NCBI GenBank assembly: GCA_963585895.1
Contig: OY757939.1
Location: 27,088,867 to 27,152,866 of the forward strand
Reading direction: 5' to 3'
Origin: Sepioteuthis lessoniana
Taxonomy: Eukaryota; Mollusca; Cephalopoda; Myopsida; Loliginidae
Length of the DNA stretch: 64,000 nt
Notes under the pieces: model-generated
What the model saw: the letters and a program-made list of their open reading frames with translations, nothing else
The model's database searches: none
Told to the model about the DNA's origin: nothing
Translations under genes and position numbers: made by a program
In this document: one piece after another, positions 43,625 through 53,929 of the stretch
Layout: each line of letters starts with the position of its first letter
Position numbering within the stretch: position 1 is the first letter of the stretch

Positions 43625-44485
43625 TACGCATTAGAGTTTTTCAGGTGATGGTCTTTCACTGGAGTTTGAGTTTGAGTATAATTGTCACCTACATATTCCA
43701 TAGTTTTTTCAATTCCCTATCAAGGTTGAGGTACTTATCCTTCTTTTCACTTTCTTTCAGTTTTATTCTGTGGTCAGCCGGGACAGCAAAGTCGACAATT
43801 TTGCAACTTCTCTTTTTTTTTGTTGATTATTATTAGGTCTGGTCTTCTGGCCGAGATTAGGGGATCCGTGGGTATGTCAAAGTCCAATAGGAGTTTATAT
43901 GTGTTATTTTCTAGAACAGGTGCTGGGTTGTGCATATGCCATTTGTTCGTATGATCAAATTTAAATTTCTTGTACATCTCCCAGTGGATCACCTTGCTGA
44001 CACAATCGTGTCTAGTCTTATATTCCTTCTGTGCAAATTTCCTGCATTCGCTTATTATGTGATTGATGGTTTCATCTCTGTCACCGCATAGTCTACATTT
44101 GCTATTTTGTTGCGTTTTATGTATTCCCGCTTTGATATGATTGATTCTTATGGCGTTGGTTTGTGCTGCTATTAGGAGAGATTCTGTTTCTCTCTTAAAG
44201 TTTCCTTTTCTTAGCCATGTTCAGGTTTTGTCGAGTGAGATGTTTATTAGTCGTTTTAAACGTCCATAGAGTTGCTTTCATTCCCATTTTTGTTTCCTAG
44301 TTATTGTCATTCTGTTGTCCATCGTGTTATCATTAATGTTTCTGGTTAGTGTAATCAGTCCTCCATCGTGTTTTTGTATATAGTTTTCGAGTCGTTGTAT
44401 CGATGCGTCAACGCTGTCTTCAATGCTGGCAAGTCCACTTCCTCCCTCTTTTCTTGAAACATATAGTCTGTCAACGTCGTTTCTG
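43625..44485 (-). mobile_element. LINE family G, best preserved CCHC and nuclease region
   Basis: Minus strand, from the 5' side: LYVSRKEGSGLASIEDSVD-type text (44480-44400), ETESLLIAAQTNAIRINHIK (about 44195-44135), NSKCRLCGDRDETINHIISE then C (44100-44044; two Cys, His and Cys of a CX2CX8HX4C knuckle), QKEYKTRHDCVSKVIHWEMY (to about 43975), NKWHMHNPAPVLEN, LLLDFDIPTDPLISARRPDL (RPD at 43844-43836), then after a frameshift in an A-run KIVDF. RPD followed by D is the R2-type restriction-like endonuclease signature. The 5' end stops in the hairpin at 44453-44531. Confidence 0.85.
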
Positions 44486-44531
44486 GGGGCGTAATGCCCA
44501 GGGACGACGTTGACAGACTATATGTTTCAAG
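44453..44531. repeat. 79-bp hairpin at the LINE G break
   Basis: Perfect 28-bp arms (44453-44480 and 44504-44531; the left starts 'cttgaaacatatagtctg', the right ends 'cagactatatgtttcaag'), with an inner ctggg/cccag pairing on the same axis. The arms are LINE G coding text (DVDRLYVSR-type), so part of the LINE is repeated in inverted form at its 5' break. Confidence 0.9.
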
Positions 44532-44921
44532 GGGGCATCGAGAGAGGGTGTGAAAAAAGAGATGATTTTTAACAAAATCAATGAAAAATAACTCCGGCTG
44601 AAAACATGGCATCTTCACGAAGATTCGAAAGTAAATAAATAAATGTTCGGTCTTTTTCAGTGTCAAAAAAGAGACGTCGCGTTTTGTTTGTTAGTTTTCT
44701 TTCGCACTGATGATCATTCCACGTCAAAATAAGCAAGCGAAAGATGAAGACGGACGTGGATTGATCTCTTCGCCGACAGTATTGTATCGCGATTATCTCT
44801 CTTAGTTATTTCCTCAAGCGTCCAAGTTAATTCAGGGATTTCAACCCTTCAAGTTGGGTCAAGACGTCTCATCCACCCGGTCAACTTAGCAATCCAATAT
44901 GTCGTCTAATGCGATCAACTA
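44532..44921. other. No gene recognised
   Basis: Unassigned sequence between LINE G and the mariner. Confidence 0.4.
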
Positions 44922-46256
44922 ACGAGGTGACTTCAATAAGTTTCCAGACTTTTTTGTACAGGTATTTTAAATAGTCGTAGACTCTTGAAAATTCCCTATG
45001 TTATTGCTGTACATCTTATGAAATAACAGACCAATTTTTATGATTTCAGGTTCAAATGAACAGTTACAGCAGCAATTGGAATACACCCTACTAAAGCCTG
45101 GTTGTCACAGCTGATGAATTTCAAAAATGCAATCTAGACGTGAGGACACTTTAGAAGAACGACATGAAATAAAATTCTGTTTTAGACTTGGAAAAAAATG
45201 ACAGAGAAACGTATGGAATGCTTCAGACTGCTTTTCGACCATCTTGCATGAATCGAGCATCAGTTTATGAGTGACATAAGAGATTCAAGGAAGGCAAGGA
45301 ATCTGTGAGAGATGATTAGAGGTGTGGGAGGAGTAAGGAAGTCAGAACACCAGAATTGACTGGCCAAATAAAGAATTTCATGGATAAGAACCGTCGTGTA
45401 TCTATAGAGACAATAAGTGCACAGTTTGATGTCAGTGTGGGAACTTTACACACAATTATTCGCGAGGAACTGAAGATGCAGAAGATTTGTGCGAAGATTG
45501 TCCCAAGGGTGCTCAGAGAAGATCAGAAAGAAAGACGTTGTCATGACAGCAGGTAGATGGTCGAGCTGATCAATTCAGATCTCGCAGTTCTTGATGCTCT
45601 GGTGACTAGCGATGAAAGATGGATCTACCGCTATGACCCAGAGACCAAGAGACAGAGTTTCCAGTGGAAGAATGCTAGCTCTCCCAGACCTAAAAAGGCC
45701 AGACACAAACTTTTTTGACCAGACACAAATCCACCCACAAACTTATGATGATCCCTTTTTCTGACAGCACTGGCATGATCTACATGCACTGGGTTCCCAC
45801 TGGACAGACAGTCAACAAGGAATACTATGTTGAGGTTTTAAGGGAATTCAGGAAGAGATTCGGTCGGAAGAGGCCAGTACTCTTCAAATCGGGTCAGTGG
45901 CATTTCCGCCAGGACAATGCAACAGTCTACAACTCCATCCTTGTCACAGACTATTTGACCAAGATGGGCATCAACACAGTTCCTCACCGTCCAGACCTTG
46001 CTCTCTATAACTTTTGGTTATTCCCTAAGCTCAGAGGCTGTCGTTATGAGACAATTGAGGAGATGAAAGAGGCTGTGACGAAGGTCATTGACACGCTCAC
46101 ACAAAGGACTTTCATGGGGCCTTCCAGAAGTTGCTGGAACGGTACAACAAGTGCATTGCAGCCGGAGGAAATTACTTCGAAGGGGACTAAAATTTCATGT
46201 GTGTACTATCAATAAAAGTGCCCATACGAAAAAAGTCTGGAAACTTATTGTGTGCT
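44922..46256 (+). mobile_element. Mariner-type DNA transposon, near full length
   Basis: About 1.33 kb. Both ends carry the same 22-bp word in inverted orientation: 'caataagtttccagactttt' at 44933-44952 and its complement near 46230-46251, so terminal inverted repeats of about 30 bp. It encloses the transposase pseudogene at 45127-46190. I could not define a TA duplication with certainty. Confidence 0.85.
45127..46190 (+). pseudogene. Mariner transposase, inactive, near full length
   Basis: Start ATG at 45127 (MQSRREDTLEERHEIKFCF), end GNYFEGD at 46188. Frames joined by eye give the N-terminal helix-turn-helix domain with FMDKNRRVSIETISAQFDVS (45373-45430) and LKMQKICAKIVPRVLREDQK (about 45470-45530), an in-frame stop after RRCHDSR (45556), the first catalytic region VTSDERWIYRYDPETK (about 45601-45650), a frameshift near 45710, then MIYMHWVPTGQTVNKEYYVE (about 45775-45835), WHFRQDNATVYNS with the second Asp (about 45897-45935), and HRPDLALYNFWLFPKLRG (about 45985-46040). 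In the last block three residues are missing and the third catalytic Asp is Asn. So the enzyme is dead on several counts. Length about 350 codons, normal for the family. Low divergence elsewhere suggests fairly recent activity. Confidence 0.9.
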
Positions 46257-46394
46257 CCTTGAAATTCATCTGTCTCTAACGCCCAAATTTAGTCAGCCGT
46301 TTTTTGACGTTTTAGTCGAAGTCCTAAATGGAAAGTCCCCTAAGCAAAATCAAACCTCCTTTCAAAAGTTCTCCACACTACCTGCAACATGACA

Positions 46395-46396
<2 letters not shown>

Positions 46397-46434
<38 letters not shown>
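46397..46434. repeat. (CT)n microsatellite
   Basis: CT run, with further CT-rich text to about 46466. 46467-46720 shows no gene; the frame at 46389-46673 is repeat-driven. Confidence 0.95.
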
Positions 46435-46436
<2 letters not shown>

Positions 46437-46719
46437 ATTTCTCTCTTTCTCTCTCACTCTCTCTCTTTATTCATTTTTCTATTAATTTTTAAATTTTTTT
46501 TCATGAGGGTGTCGAAACATTATCATAATTTATTCAGAGTAATCCAGCAGCACCTGACGATACCATCTGACGTAGATTTCAAAATTGTTAGAATACCAAA
46601 TAAAAATGCAACCTACTTATATGATTATCTCAAATTTCTATCCAGGGCTGTAGACAATTTTTTTCAGTATTGATCTGGAACTCTTCCGAAAAATTTCCAT
46701 TTAAACTGTCCCAAATGAC

Positions 46720-46723
<4 letters not shown>

Positions 46724-46759
<36 letters not shown>
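46724..46759. repeat. (TA)n microsatellite
   Basis: TA run against the 3' end of the SINE E copy. Confidence 0.95.
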
Positions 46760-46761
<2 letters not shown>

Positions 46762-46762
<1 letters not shown>

Positions 46763-46990
46763 GAAGTTTGCGACAGTCGTCGTAGGTGACCATAAGCCCC
46801 TTTTTCAATAGCTACTACGCCTAGGTGTCGGGAAGGGCGCTACTCCTTTCCCTGGAATGCCCCACTTTACCCTTGATCCGTATCTTATAATGCTAAGTTA
46901 TAAGCAAGGCAGCATCAAATACCATTTTTGGCGTCTTTGATATGACTGAACCTGGATTGAACATGGATCTCACGGGCCATTGGCGAAACA
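46762..46990 (-). mobile_element. SINE family E, full length
   Basis: 'gtcgtcgtaggtgaccataa' (3' end), 'tttcaatagctactacgcct', 'ttgatccgtatcttataatg', head 'acgggccattggcgaa'. Confidence 0.85.
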
Positions 46991-48180
46991 TAATAAAAAC
47001 TGCATTAAAACGTTTCGGAAACAGATAATGTTTATTTTAGTCTTTTTAATTTTGATATTGTTGTCTCTATGTTTTTTTAAGAAACAATGAAATATCGATT
47101 AAACAAGGAAGGTTTTTATTTAAAAAGAAAAGAGAAACTTGCCAATTTTTAGCTTGTGTAAAATCTTTAAGTCACTGAAGAAAATCTAAAACATAAATAT
47201 TTTTAATTAATGATAGAAAAAAGTACAGAGCATAAGAAATGAATCCTGATTAAAATAGTTTTTTTTTATTCTAATTCATGTTAAAAAGCTTAAAAACTGT
47301 CCACACCAAAATAGAATTTATTTTTTTAAAGTCCTGAATAAAAATTTTTTAAAATACAAAAAAAGCAACACCCCCCCCAAAAAAAACAACAACAACATGA
47401 GGCTTCTATTTCTTCACCTGTTGTAAAAATAAACGGTGAGATTTTTTTTTAATTACCCAAAAAACTGTGTAAAAATACGTGAAAATTTTAATAAGGGTCA
47501 GCAAGCTAGACTACCAAACGATTAATAATCAGTTTGATTCTCACTTAGTACTCCATATATCTTGCCTAGTGCCAGAACTAACCAGAGCTTAGTAAATAGT
47601 TAAGATAAATAAATTATATCTGCTGTGTAATTTTCCAGGCACTGTTTTTTTTTAACAAGATTAATCTACATTTTAATCTACAGGCGACCAATTTTAATGA
47701 GAATGAACTGCATTGTTTTCTCACGTCTTTCTGCTTTGCCTTTCCCTCACCTTTTCTGGATATCCTGTGGAAGGGGAATAAACATTTCATTTTAGTTTTT
47801 GTCGACGTCATTTTAACTTTGACATTGTTTTTTTTTAAATTTATTAATCAAAATGAATTAGAGAAAAATAATCTTTAATGGAACACTAAAAACTCTTTTC
47901 TTTGGTTTTTTGTTTTGAGCGAACATCAACAAGCAATGGACTGCAAATCCTTTTGCAAACCAGGTAAAAATTAGTAAATAGCGACCCATAAATCATTTAA
48001 GACTAGTGATAGAGCAAAGACGATCCTTTTCTGTTAGTGCCACTCCGAAGTGCCCAAATCATACCATGTTTTAAAAATATACATTTTACTGTCACCGAGG
48101 GCACAGGCGAAAGAAATAGTCATTCTCGGAAAGAAGATTCATAATATGCTCAACTATTTTGTCTTTAGAACATGAGATCT
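46991..48180. other. No gene recognised
   Basis: AT-rich, with C and A homopolymers near 47370-47400. No repeat family matched. Confidence 0.45.
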
Positions 48181-48652
48181 ACTTTATTGATATCTACGAA
48201 ATATTATTCACTATTGATAAACAAAAAATGATTTAGACACGTCAATATTGATTTTTCAGAAATATGCTTTTAAACCTTGATAATTAATTAGAGATTCTTA
48301 TATCAATATCTAATAAATATTTTAGATATTTCAATGTTTGTATCTTAGAAATATTTAAATATTTCAATATTGATATACAAGAAATGCTTTAGACACGTCA
48401 ATATTAATATCTAGAAAATATTTTTACTTTTAAACCTTGATATTTAAGATATACATAAGGCGTTTTGAAATTGACATCAAAGAAATATTTTAAACATTTC
48501 AATGCTGATATCTAAGAATATTTAAACATTTCAATACTATACCTAAAAATGATTTGGACATTTTAATGTTGAGATTTCTGACAATATTGCAGTCGAGGAT
48601 GTTAGCCACAATGCCACGTGGATATTCTATGTTGATATTAAAGAAATGGTTT
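48180..48652. repeat. Diffuse minisatellite, ~35-45-bp units
   Basis: Units built from 'tcaatattgatatc', 'agaaatattttaaac', 'acttttaaaccttgatattt'. Resumes at 49015-49180 after the family A insertion. Variation between units is high. Confidence 0.75.
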
Positions 48653-49001
48653 AGTTTGCTTTGGTTTGGTTTTATGGCATATCAACGATCGTTGGTTATT
48701 TAATGCCAAATCCATTTTATACATGTAAACAGTTCCATTTCAAACAATTCAGTTTAGAATAAGTACACAGTTTAGTTCTATTTGACCCAAAGATATGACA
48801 CCATCAGGTGCTACCTCTCCAGGCCAGATTGGACCAGAGAGCGATGGCTATAAAGCGGTACTCCACATTCCCCAAAGCGCCAGCATTGCTGGAGCCTCAT
48901 CATGAGATTATTTAGTGTTATATCCAGGATACTCGTTGGGGGAGCCTTACTCCTCCGCAGAGGTACAGTCGGTGTATTCTACTGCCCTTGCCGACTGGGC
49001 C
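48653..49001 (-). mobile_element. Family A element with target-site duplication
   Basis: Short-bodied complete copy: tail 'tttgctttggtttggtttta', head ending 'ccttgccgactgggcc'. Flanked by attaaagaaatggttt (48637-48652) and attaagaaatggttt (49002-49016), a 15-16-bp target-site duplication, so the copy was retroposed into the surrounding minisatellite. Confidence 0.9.
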
Positions 49002-49014
49002 ATTAAGAAATGGT

Positions 49015-49180
49015 TTCGTGATTTCACGAGTGATATCTAAGAAATATCTTTACTTTTAAACTTTGATATTTAAGAAGTATCTTAGAAATTTTCAAATCGA
49101 TATCTAAGAAAAGCTTCAGATATTTCAATTTTGATATCTAAATATATTTAGACTTTTCAATATTGATATCTTTACCCAAA
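49015..49180. repeat. Minisatellite, continued
   Basis: Same units as 48180-48652 ('gatatctaagaaatatcttt', 'ttcaatattgatatc'). Confidence 0.75.
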
Positions 49181-49505
49181 TCTTCATCTCGAAGTCTCAC
49201 ATTTTATTGTTGAAAGATTTTCCAAGGCGAATCTCTGCTTACGAGTTTTATATTATTTTGGCAAAGACTAACCAGGAATATTTACTATAACTTAATCCTC
49301 GGTCATGGCTAACAGGATTGGAGCAATCTACACCTGTAGATCAAATAAAGGGCTCTGTTCGAGTTTCTGTGTGGGTTCATGAGTCAGCATGAAAAACCTG
49401 AGGAGAGCCGAATGACATATCTGCCGAAACGTTGTGATTATAGCAGTAAAGATGAGGTTAATAGTCCGAATATTCTAAGTAATAACAAGTTTTATAAGTT
49501 CATTG
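49181..49505. other. No gene; weak hammerhead-like text
   Basis: At 49388-49430 'cctgaggagagcc' and 'gccgaaacgttg' resemble retroelement hammerhead borders, but stem II does not pair. Confidence 0.3.
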
Positions 49506-49509
49506 TTTA

Positions 49510-49755
49510 GGTAGATTTGGCTTAGTATCTTTGTTTAATAGCATATCAACTTTCGTGGGTGCATCTAATAAAGCTATCCTTCTAAAATAATCGTAGAGGT
49601 ACTATTTAACCCACAGCTAGAGACATGATGGGAATTCATACATTTCTAAAAGTGTATTTATCCGAAAGTAAACGTACCAGCATTACTGAAGTTCGAACTC
49701 ATTTAAAACGATTTTGAAGCCTTGTTCCTTTGCCACTACGCTCTGAGTCTCTCTT
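49510..49755 (-). mobile_element. SINE family B
   Basis: 'tctttgtttaatagcatatc', 'ggtactatttaacccacagc', 'agtgtatttatccgaaagta', head 'tgaagttcgaactc'. Confidence 0.75.
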
Positions 49756-49876
49756 GTTTCTTTGTAAAATATTGTATGAAACAAATGAAATAAACGATAA
49801 ATTAATATAATATGAATTTTTACAGAATGTTTTTATTGGGGGAACAAAGCACACGATGCTTGTTTCGGTTTCTCTA

Positions 49877-49979
<103 letters not shown>

Positions 49980-50370
49980 TACAATACCAATCAATTATTG
50001 ATTTAAAAGCTATTAGCGCCTTTCGATAGATTCATAATAATATCGACATTAGATAAGAAATCAAGATGAAGATATTCATACGTTTATCTCGAAGGAAATG
50101 TGAAAAATGAAGTTAGAATTATAATCCGATCGGTTAATCTTACTTATGTCAGTTCCCTCGACTTACATTGGGTCAGTCGCTGAATACTGATCATAACAGC
50201 TTCAAGTATGTTGAAATGATTCTTACACCTGAATAATGGCTACAAGTCTTTTTACACATGAAATGATCGCAAACAATGGAATGGCACCTCAGGCTTGAAT
50301 TCCAATTGATTTTAATCGATTATTTATAAAAAGCATCACCACCAAGTTCTTTTTAAATCCATCTGTCCTA

Positions 50371-50373
<3 letters not shown>

Positions 50374-50444
<71 letters not shown>
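50374..50444. repeat. (CA)n-(TA)n compound microsatellite
   Basis: About 37 bp CA followed by TA. Confidence 0.95.
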
Positions 50445-50448
<4 letters not shown>

Positions 50449-50510
50449 TTAAAAAGAAATAGAGATAATTACTGGATAAAAGCTAGCAGTCACCAATACA
50501 CAATTAAATG

Positions 50511-50514
<4 letters not shown>

Positions 50515-50604
<90 letters not shown>

Positions 50605-50615
50605 CATACAAACAT

Positions 50616-50655
<40 letters not shown>
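50515..50655. repeat. (TA)n-(TG)n-(TA)n microsatellite
   Basis: TA, TG and TA blocks in series; frames across it are low-complexity artefacts. Confidence 0.95.
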
Positions 50656-50656
<1 letters not shown>

Positions 50657-50671
50657 ACTTCCATCTAACTA

Positions 50672-50755
<84 letters not shown>

Positions 50756-50970
50756 TAGTTAGATGGAAACTCAAACTTGGTTAAGTTGTCATAATAAATT
50801 TATTTCGGCAGAGAATATTGCTAGATTCTCCGTCTGTTCTACATCTTCAAGTATAGCACGTAAAAAGTCATCTAACGAGACGGAGAGTCTAGTAATATTC
50901 TCCATCGAAATAGATTTATTAAGACAACTTAACCAGGTTTGACTTTCCATCTAATTACACTGTATACACT
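50656..50970. mobile_element. Foldback / MITE-like element with ~90-bp inverted arms
   Basis: Arms at about 50752-50843 ('gtgtagttagatggaaactc', 'ttaagttgtcataataaatt', 'agattctccgtct') and 50873-50970 ('agacggagagtct', 'tttattaagacaacttaacc', 'tttccatctaattacac') are inverted copies around a spacer of about 30 bp. A third, inverted end ('acttccatctaactacacta' at about 50656) lies beyond a 75-bp (TA)n block (50678-50752). No coding capacity. Confidence 0.75.
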
Positions 50971-51118
50971 CTGAATGTGAATAAAGGATTAAGTGATGCA
51001 ACAATAGCCATACATCGAGAACTCACATAGATTCATATGATATTCCTCATAGATTCTATTCAAGAATAATCCACACCCACTGTCTTCGGACGCTGACTGG
51101 ATATATATATATATATTG

Positions 51119-51220
51119 TCATCCACAGACAGATCTGTTTCGTTCTATCAGAACTCATTAGTGTGGTGAGACGGGCTAGACTCCCGAAGCTGGGATCAAA
51201 ACCCGGTTGACTCAAACGCC

Positions 51221-51226
<6 letters not shown>
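51119..51226 (-). mobile_element. Short retroelement segment carrying a hammerhead
   Basis: The non-TA sequence between two (TA)n tracts (ending at 51116 and starting at 51228). On the minus strand it begins near 'ttggattggcgtttgagtc', has a B-box-like 'gggttttgatccc' (about 51206-51194), and ends with the hammerhead fold. A small Pol III-like or retrozyme-like element is possible. Confidence 0.45.
51123..51166 (-). ncRNA. Hammerhead ribozyme fold, all three stems, one core change
   Basis: Minus strand, 5' to 3': CCACA (51166-51162, stem I), CTAATGA (51161-51155, core), GTTCT - loop GAT - AGAAC (51154-51142, 5-bp stem II), GAAA (51141-51138, core), then CAG-AT-CTG-U forming a 4-bp stem III with the last A of GAAA, C at 51128 as the cleavage-site base in a GUC triplet, and TGTGG (51127-51123), which pairs perfectly with CCACA. 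This is a type I hammerhead. The only deviation is CTAATGA for CTGATGA (G5 to A), a position normally essential, so this copy is probably weak or dead although its fold is complete. Confidence 0.85.

Positions 51227-51227
<1 letters not shown>

Positions 51228-51274
<47 letters not shown>
51228..51274. repeat. (TA)n microsatellite
   Basis: TA tract between the hammerhead segment and the 3' end of a SINE C copy. Confidence 0.95.
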
Positions 51275-51277
<3 letters not shown>

Positions 51278-51278
51278 C

Positions 51279-51550
51279 TAACCCCTCCACTCAGGCAGGT
51301 TATGACACAAGGTCAATTTTTCAGCGGAGCTTAACAGGTGTGAATTCAGAGTTCTCCTCCTCGACTAGTAGCTTCACCAAGGCCGAAGAAATCAGTCTGT
51401 CCTACTATTTACCCATAGCTGGAGAGAGAATAATTGGATTCATACCTTTCCCAAGAGTATTTAAAATGCAATCAGCCTCGTCCAGGATTTGAACTCGTGT
51501 CGCCGTGTCCATTTCCTTTGACGATAACCATTAAACCAGGGGCACCTCCA
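51279..51550 (-). mobile_element. SINE family C, full length
   Basis: 'ctaacccctccactcaggca', 'cacaaggtcaatttttcagc', 'ccatagctggagagagaata', B-box-like 'aggatttgaactcgtg', A-box-like 'gataaccattaaaccagggg'. Its (TA)n tail is 51228-51274. Confidence 0.9.
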
Positions 51551-51574
51551 CAAATATATATATTCATTTATAAT

Positions 51575-51802
51575 TTCATTTGTTTAATGGCATATCAACC
51601 TTTTTAGGTTATTTAATGCCAAAGCCATTCTCCCAGAAGAACAATAGTGGTACTATTTGACCCATAGCTGGGAGGATACGGGGGTTCATACCTTTCCCAA
51701 GGGTATTTGCCCGAAAGTGAACGTAATAGCGCGACTGAAGTACGAACTCGCTTACTATGATTCCGCAATCCATCACTTTAACCATCTCACGATGAAGACA
51801 CC

Positions 51803-51854
<52 letters not shown>
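51575..51854 (-). mobile_element. SINE family B, full length, with (TA)n at head side
   Basis: 'catttgtttaatggcatatc', 'ggttatttaatgccaaagcc', 'acccatagctgggaggatac', 'ggtatttgcccgaaagtgaa', 'ctgaagtacgaactcgctta', 'atcactttaaccatctcacg'. TA tract at 51806-51854. Together with 61494-61730 this defines the family. Confidence 0.9.
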
Positions 51855-51856
<2 letters not shown>

Positions 51857-52071
51857 GTTTGTGTATGTGCGTATGTGTATTAAAAATGACTCTCTGAATT
51901 GGTTTTGAATTACATTTCTTTATTATTTTGCCATATAAGGAATTCTTTCTGGATTTTGGGCTCTGCATGTTGTCAGTTTGTACATTCTTTAAAATTATAA
52001 ATACATATTTTTGTGGGGAGGAGTTTGTTCACAGCATATTATTTACACATCTGTCTTAGAACGTCTATATG

Positions 52072-52073
<2 letters not shown>

Positions 52074-52100
<27 letters not shown>
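52074..52100. repeat. (CA)n microsatellite
   Basis: CA run. 52101-52970 shows no recognised gene or repeat. Confidence 0.9.
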
Positions 52101-52102
<2 letters not shown>

Positions 52103-52973
52103 CAACCACCACCTGCCATCAATCACTGATTGGCTGATACTGTCTAGGGCAATATCAAATAACAGTGTATGGGTTGGATTCGTAGCTTTTGGTTACGATT
52201 TAAAGTCAGCAGAAATTTACATAATAATGACCCAGTTTTACTGTGTTTTTGTGTTAGTGTATCATCGCAAAAATGACCCACTGTAGGGATCTGGTCACAC
52301 AATAACATTAAAACGCTCTAATTCCGACAACCAAACAATTTCGAATCCATTTTGCTACTTAATAATAATAGTGTGAGGTCAGCATACTCAAACACCCCAA
52401 TCATTATCCCTCCATCCTAATTCATTCGCTTATTTTTCGCCTCCACGCAGGAATAAGCTCTGCCCGAAAACCTGCAAAAAAAAAAAGGTTGTAATGGGCT
52501 TTACTTTTCTACGCTAACCGATGACGAGTTGGTAGGAGATTGTAATTAAGAGTTTTCCTTCTCTTAGACTGGTTAACCAAGAAAAACTATATTGTCCAGT
52601 TAGACCTTCTATTTTACTAAAGCTGAAGGAGGGTAAAGAAAAGATGAATTTCTGATTTTCACTAGGAAAAAATGCCTGGCCTGAGTTCTTCTGATTCTGT
52701 ATGACAGCTTTCTGAAATTTATCAAACAAAAGTAACATGGCTCGGAGCTGTAGACTTGGGGAAGTGGCATATTAAAATCATCTGTCATACATTTGTAAGA
52801 TTTATGCGAGAAAGACGTTTGTCCTTGGAAAACATTAGAGATAACACAGCAAAAGAAATGGATGCTTAAATTGAGCTAGCGCTTGATGCAATTAGTTTAA
52901 CAGACAACGAGGTCTCTGTATAGTATTAATGTAAATTCTGTTCTTAGATTTGCGTCCTTTGTAAAGGAGTCAA

Positions 52974-53180
52974 CACACACACACACACATGTGTCCGGGC
53001 ATGACACTAAACAACATCAGATGATGTTGTTTAGTGTCATAGAGCTCTGATGATTGTATACCCCTTCATTGCCATTTAGATCCACCCTGAGCCGAAGTAA
53101 TAATACTTGTTAGGGCTCCATCTATAGATGTGTTTAGAAATTATCAGTAGTGGATTGGAATGCTTGAAACCCTATAACTG
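52974..53180 (+). mobile_element. Family A fragment rearranged around a perfect palindrome
   Basis: After a short (CA)n (52974-52989) the family A words 'atgacactaaacaa', 'ccttcattgccatttagat', 'tctatagatg' appear; the first is mirrored exactly, giving 19-bp arms (53001-53019, 53022-53040) around GA. Confidence 0.75.
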
Positions 53181-53184
53181 CTTT

Positions 53185-53420
53185 TCTGGTTGGATAGTGA
53201 AAGGAAGTTTACTTTGCGAGGGTGGCATGACAGGATGTGCACCTCTTTCCTAGGCTAAGCAGGATAATGTCCAGCGGAAATGCCGCGTGGATTGCGTGGG
53301 TGGCATATCAGGATGTCCACTTATTTTCTATGGTAAATGAGACGCAGGTGTTTCCTTAGCAGAGGTGCCAAGGGGGTTAGATAGGTGGCGTGCTTGACAG
53401 GAAGCATGTCCACGTGCTGT
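53185..53420. repeat. Dispersed repeat related to 16500-16720
   Basis: Two units with 'gggtggcat..caggatgt.cac' (53220-53250, 53300-53325) separated by about 85 bp and a third, 'ggtggcgtgcttgacagga', at 53384. Inverse orientation of the 16.5 kb copy. Confidence 0.5.
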
Positions 53421-53553
53421 GCGTAGGAGGGAGTTGTGAACACGACGATTGTGAGGGTGTCCGAAAAATTATATTGACCAGGAAAGAATTTCGACCCAGG
53501 CAGAACGAAACCAAAAAGCAGAGAGGTTTCACTGAAAAACTGCACCATCACTC

Positions 53554-53556
<3 letters not shown>

Positions 53557-53620
<64 letters not shown>
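53557..53620. repeat. (TG)n microsatellite
   Basis: About 63 bp of TG; the two 116-codon frames over it are low-complexity artefacts. 53621-53925 shows no gene. Confidence 0.95.
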
Positions 53621-53624
<4 letters not shown>

Positions 53625-53929
53625 TCACTCATCTCCCACTCTCTCTTACTCCACCCATGAGAACATTTCATTTTTATACATCAGCGTTGTTGTTGTCGTT
53701 ATTGTTGTTCTTAACTGAAAACAACATTCTTGGATCGTGATAAGTGCTTAAAGCCATATGATGGTATATAAATTATTAGCAATTAGATATTCATGGTAGA
53801 GAAGATATTTTAGTCGAATTCTCACTCTCCAATGACCTTTATTTGTATTAATACAACACAGAACACAATAAAAAGAAAAATGAGAGAACCTCATTAGTAT
53901 ATACTAAGGACATATAACATATTATATTA

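Noticed and set aside
49388..49430. Another hammerhead (ctgagga and cgaaacg words)
   Set aside because: Stem II does not pair and no stem I or III was found.
53321..53740. Two overlapping 116-codon frames on opposite strands
   Set aside because: Both run through a (TG)n microsatellite; composition artefact.
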